Shown piece by piece: positions 61,611 through 64,000 of a DNA stretch of 64,000 bases (position 1 is the stretch's first letter; every line of letters begins with the position of its first letter). Under the pieces are notes generated by a model. The model made no database searches. It saw nothing but the letters and a program-made list of their open reading frames with translations, and was not told the origin of the DNA. The position numbers and the translations under genes were made by a program. The stretch comes from Zhengitettix transpicula (Eukaryota > Arthropoda > Insecta > Orthoptera > Tetrigidae): the NCBI GenBank assembly GCA_037074705.1, contig CM073591.1, forward strand, positions 98,074,532-98,138,531, in the 5' to 3' direction.

Positions 61611-61865
61611 TGTTCAGGATTGGTACTGTAGTGGAGGGGAGGCCAGATGGCCTGACCCTATTGTTTGGAAAAAACCCTGGTCCGAGAGTCAGGTAGAAAA
61701 AGTACAGTAAGATTTGAGGAATCTAGCAGTGGTCAGCTCGGCAGTGTGGTGTAAACATTCTGCTAAATAAATACGCACAATATTAAATATTAAAACTAAA
61801 TCTACAATTCAATTGTTTTCCCTACCAATATTTCCGGCTGTTTCAAGTTAACTATTACGTTAACA
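61611..61865 (+). repeat. 3' LTR of the BEL/Pao element
   Basis: Same length as the 5' LTR with about 11 substitutions, ending TTACGTTAACA and followed by TCGAC. Confidence 0.95.
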
Positions 61866-61870
61866 TCGAC

Positions 61871-62990
61871 AACCCATGAAGGACCTTGGCCTATCGAGAC
61901 GACTGCCAGACTGACATCTTAGATGACACATTCTGGATTTAGGAGTGACACGTGGTCAGTCTGTCGATTCTCCCACAGCCTTAACTCCTGTTTTCGTGAC
62001 CAAAACAACCACACCATCACCTCTCGACATGCAGAAAAAGAACCACCAAGAATTAACCCCGTACTACACTACACTAAAGGATATATTACGAAAAGAAGGA
62101 ATGACTCTTCCAAAGATGGACCACAACACCACGGCGAGCATACCACCATGGACGCTTAACGAACTTCCTATTGTTATATCACTACATACACATCACAAAC
62201 TGCAACGCTGAAGTCTATCAGTTACTTCAAAGATTACTTTTCCCAGAGCCATTTATACCGATGCGTCCAAAAATTCAAATGGAGTTGGTTGCGCTATAGT
62301 TACGACAGGCAAAGAAAAATCTATCGCTACAAGCCATAATGCATCGATCAGTACAGCAGAATTATACGCCATCTTCATGGCCACGTAACTGTGTCCGGAA
62401 ACACCGGAGGCCAACAACATCATATTAACAGACTCCAAGGAGGCAATACATAGACCAACCAGTACGGCGTACAGAAATGGTTGCATCAATCGATTTAGAG
62501 AGAATATAGTGAAAACAAACGAAAACGGCAACCGGACACGACAGGGCAGATCTCCTAGCGAAGATGGAAGCTGATCATCAAGGAAGATCCAGAAACCTGC
62601 CAATCTGCACCAGCAGGGACTGCAGAGTAGGATCTACAAGGAACTGGAAGAAAAGTCGAGTATACCAGTAAAACCAGAAGAATGTGGAGTCATCCTCAAA
62701 AGTATCAGCAGCATCAAAGAAATATCGCACCCCAATGAATTATCTCGAATGCAACAGGTTGTCGTAGCCAGAATCAGAACATTACACTCCAGTTTCACAC
62801 ACTCATTCTTGATTTCCAGATCTCTGCAGCCGGTATGCAGCTCGTGAAAGGAGGCCATTACAATTCCTCGTGTCCTTTTGACTGCCCCAAATATAGCGAC
62901 ATAAGATCAACAATAGCCGCCCATTCAATGATGGAGATCTGCAACTCACTAACAGCAATAAACAACCTTATAGATTTTACTGTGAAAACT
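61871..62990 (+). mobile_element. Decayed LINE C-terminal region with RNase H
   Basis: Broken frames show a LINE-encoded RNase H: AIYTDASKNSNGVGCAIV (first aspartate), STAELYAIF (glutamate), IILTDSKEAIH (next aspartate). Further on are RIRTLHSSFTHSFLISRS and a zinc-knuckle-like end. The end matches the fragment at 22560-22796. RNase-H-bearing polyproteins of this plan occur in I-group LINEs; exact clade not assigned. Confidence 0.75.
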
Positions 62991-63106
62991 GAGTAATATA
63001 AAGTAATTTAAATGTTATAGAAATGTAAAACTTAACAGATGTAAGCCGCTAATGACGAACAGATTAATGCGACAATAAATTGTAAATTTTTAAAAAACCC
63101 GTAAAC

Positions 63107-63190
63107 ATCCATACCCATGCCGGGGTTCGAACCCGGAACCTCTGTGATACGAGGCCATGAAGTTCTCCACTACATCATACCAGGCTGGCT
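63107..63190 (-). repeat. tRNA-derived SINE head, same family as 49911
   Basis: Minus strand: GGTATGATGTAGTGGAGAAC (A-box region), ATCACAGAGGTTCC, then GGGTTCGAACCCCGGCATGG with a B-box GGTTCGAACCC, then GTATGGATGTTTACGGG. No anticodon arm of normal form. Confidence 0.7.
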
Positions 63191-63194
63191 AATA

Positions 63195-64000
63195 TCTATC
63201 ACGTTTTATTAAAAAATAATATTCTTTATCCGTTTATAAAGTTTATAAAATCTTGGGAAAAGTGTTATGGTTTGTGTCATGTTCGTACAGTACGGGCTAA
63301 TTATTTTGTTGCATTTACTCCCTCAATTTGAATCCTTGCCTTTTTATTTTTTGCTGAAAATCTCGGCTTTGATCGTCGAAATTTGAACAAGATGAAATTG
63401 TCTTTATCTGAACCAGCAGACGACGCTCACTTGCAACGTATTTGATTGGTCTACTGTGAGCGATTTTTCGATTTCCCGAACTTCATTACGAAGTACAAAG
63501 ATAGCCATAAATTTAGCCCAACCGTATTTTCTACAAATATTTTTTCAGATATACGAAATACATTTTTAAAAATATCTCAAATTCATGGGTTTCACAATAT
63601 CTGAAAGTGTAAATTTAAAAGTGTTAAAAGAATCAAACCTTTTTTTTCCAAATCTGCTTGGAAATTACAGTTTTATTTGTATTCGTCAGATTTTCTTCTT
63701 TGATATAATTATATTTGCTTTTACACGTGTTAAATAATTCTGTAATTTTTCTTCAGATCGCGCACGAAAACAAGAATTGGGTTAACCGGTCAGTCCTGAC
63801 TCGAGTGAGCGACTGCGCTTTTACAAATAGTGTGAACTTTGTTGACATAAATAGAAAAATAAATAGCTAACATATTTCTGAACAATGTAAATATAATATA
63901 TGTAGTGTGAAATAAATAAGTATAATAATCTGACTTCATTTTAAAATTAAATATTAGAAACAACAGTCTAATGGTCAGAAAATTTTATTCTATTTAAAAC
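63195..64000. other. Non-coding stretch
   Basis: AT-rich DNA. Nothing recognisable apart from TTAACCGGTCAGTCCTGACT near 63783, a palindromic phrase without context. Confidence 0.5.

Larger units (their letters stand above)
57162..61865 (+). mobile_element. BEL/Pao LTR retrotransposon, internally deleted
   Basis: Two 255-bp LTRs bound a 4.7-kb element, flanked by perfect 5-bp TCGAC duplications at 57157-57161 and 61866-61870. Gag and Pol motifs are BEL/Pao type, but the protease and most of the reverse transcriptase are missing, so it is about 2 kb shorter than a complete element. The LTRs differ at about 11 positions (about 96% identical), so insertion is not recent. Confidence 0.95.

Noticed and set aside
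1..64000. CRISPR array, bacterial operon or prophage
   Set aside because: Introns with GT-AG ends, eukaryotic LINE, SINE, BEL and mariner elements show a eukaryotic nuclear genome; no regular short repeats with unique spacers are present.

Overview
This is an AT-rich, intron-containing arthropod genome segment. An odorant-binding-protein-like gene and the transposon content point to an insect; I cannot place the order from sequence alone. Genes are sparse. Three conserved housekeeping genes can be rebuilt exon by exon on the minus strand: deoxyribose-phosphate aldolase (DERA, 3689-12049, six exons, 328 aa), the mitochondrial AFG1-like ATPase (AFG1L, 21549-27540, seven exons, 468 aa) and the ubiquitin-conjugating enzyme UBE2L3/UbcH7 (32037-34538, four exons, 154 aa). 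On the plus strand the last three exons of an odorant-binding-like protein (2569-3528) lie tail-to-tail with DERA. Two paralogous secreted leucine-rich-repeat proteins of exactly 256 aa each lie at 40001-40771 (+) and 56263-57033 (-).

The rest is mostly repeats and decayed mobile elements. Region 1-16.8 kb: OBP, DERA with a decayed PIF/Harbinger transposon in an intron, a clean 830-bp hAT-type non-autonomous element with 8-bp target duplication (13588-14417), a Jockey fragment, and three loci of a short 'ACTCC...GGGAGT' degenerate repeat. Region 16.8-21.0 kb: a degenerate tandem array of about 280-bp monomers ending in a Helitron-like CTAGT terminus. Region 21-35 kb: AFG1L and UBE2L3. Region 35-40 kb: a small MITE, an unidentified broken coding-like locus (37.4-38.1 kb) and a long gene-free stretch. 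Region 40-57 kb: the two LRR genes, with between them a long hairpin just after the first LRR stop codon, non-LTR retrotransposon pieces, a candidate 1.8-kb solo LTR, SINEs and a dead mariner. Region 57-64 kb: an internally deleted BEL/Pao retrotransposon (255-bp LTRs, TCGAC duplication) inserted beside a second RNase-H-type LINE fragment, then a tRNA-derived SINE.

The host genes show no operon-like or pathway relationship: DERA is nucleoside salvage/catabolism, AFG1L is mitochondrial proteostasis, UBE2L3 is cytosolic ubiquitin transfer. The most interesting items are the LRR paralogue pair with its 3' hairpin, the two-class 280-bp array with its unusual end, the unidentified three-frame locus, and a SINE whose precise insertion in a Jockey element is visible.
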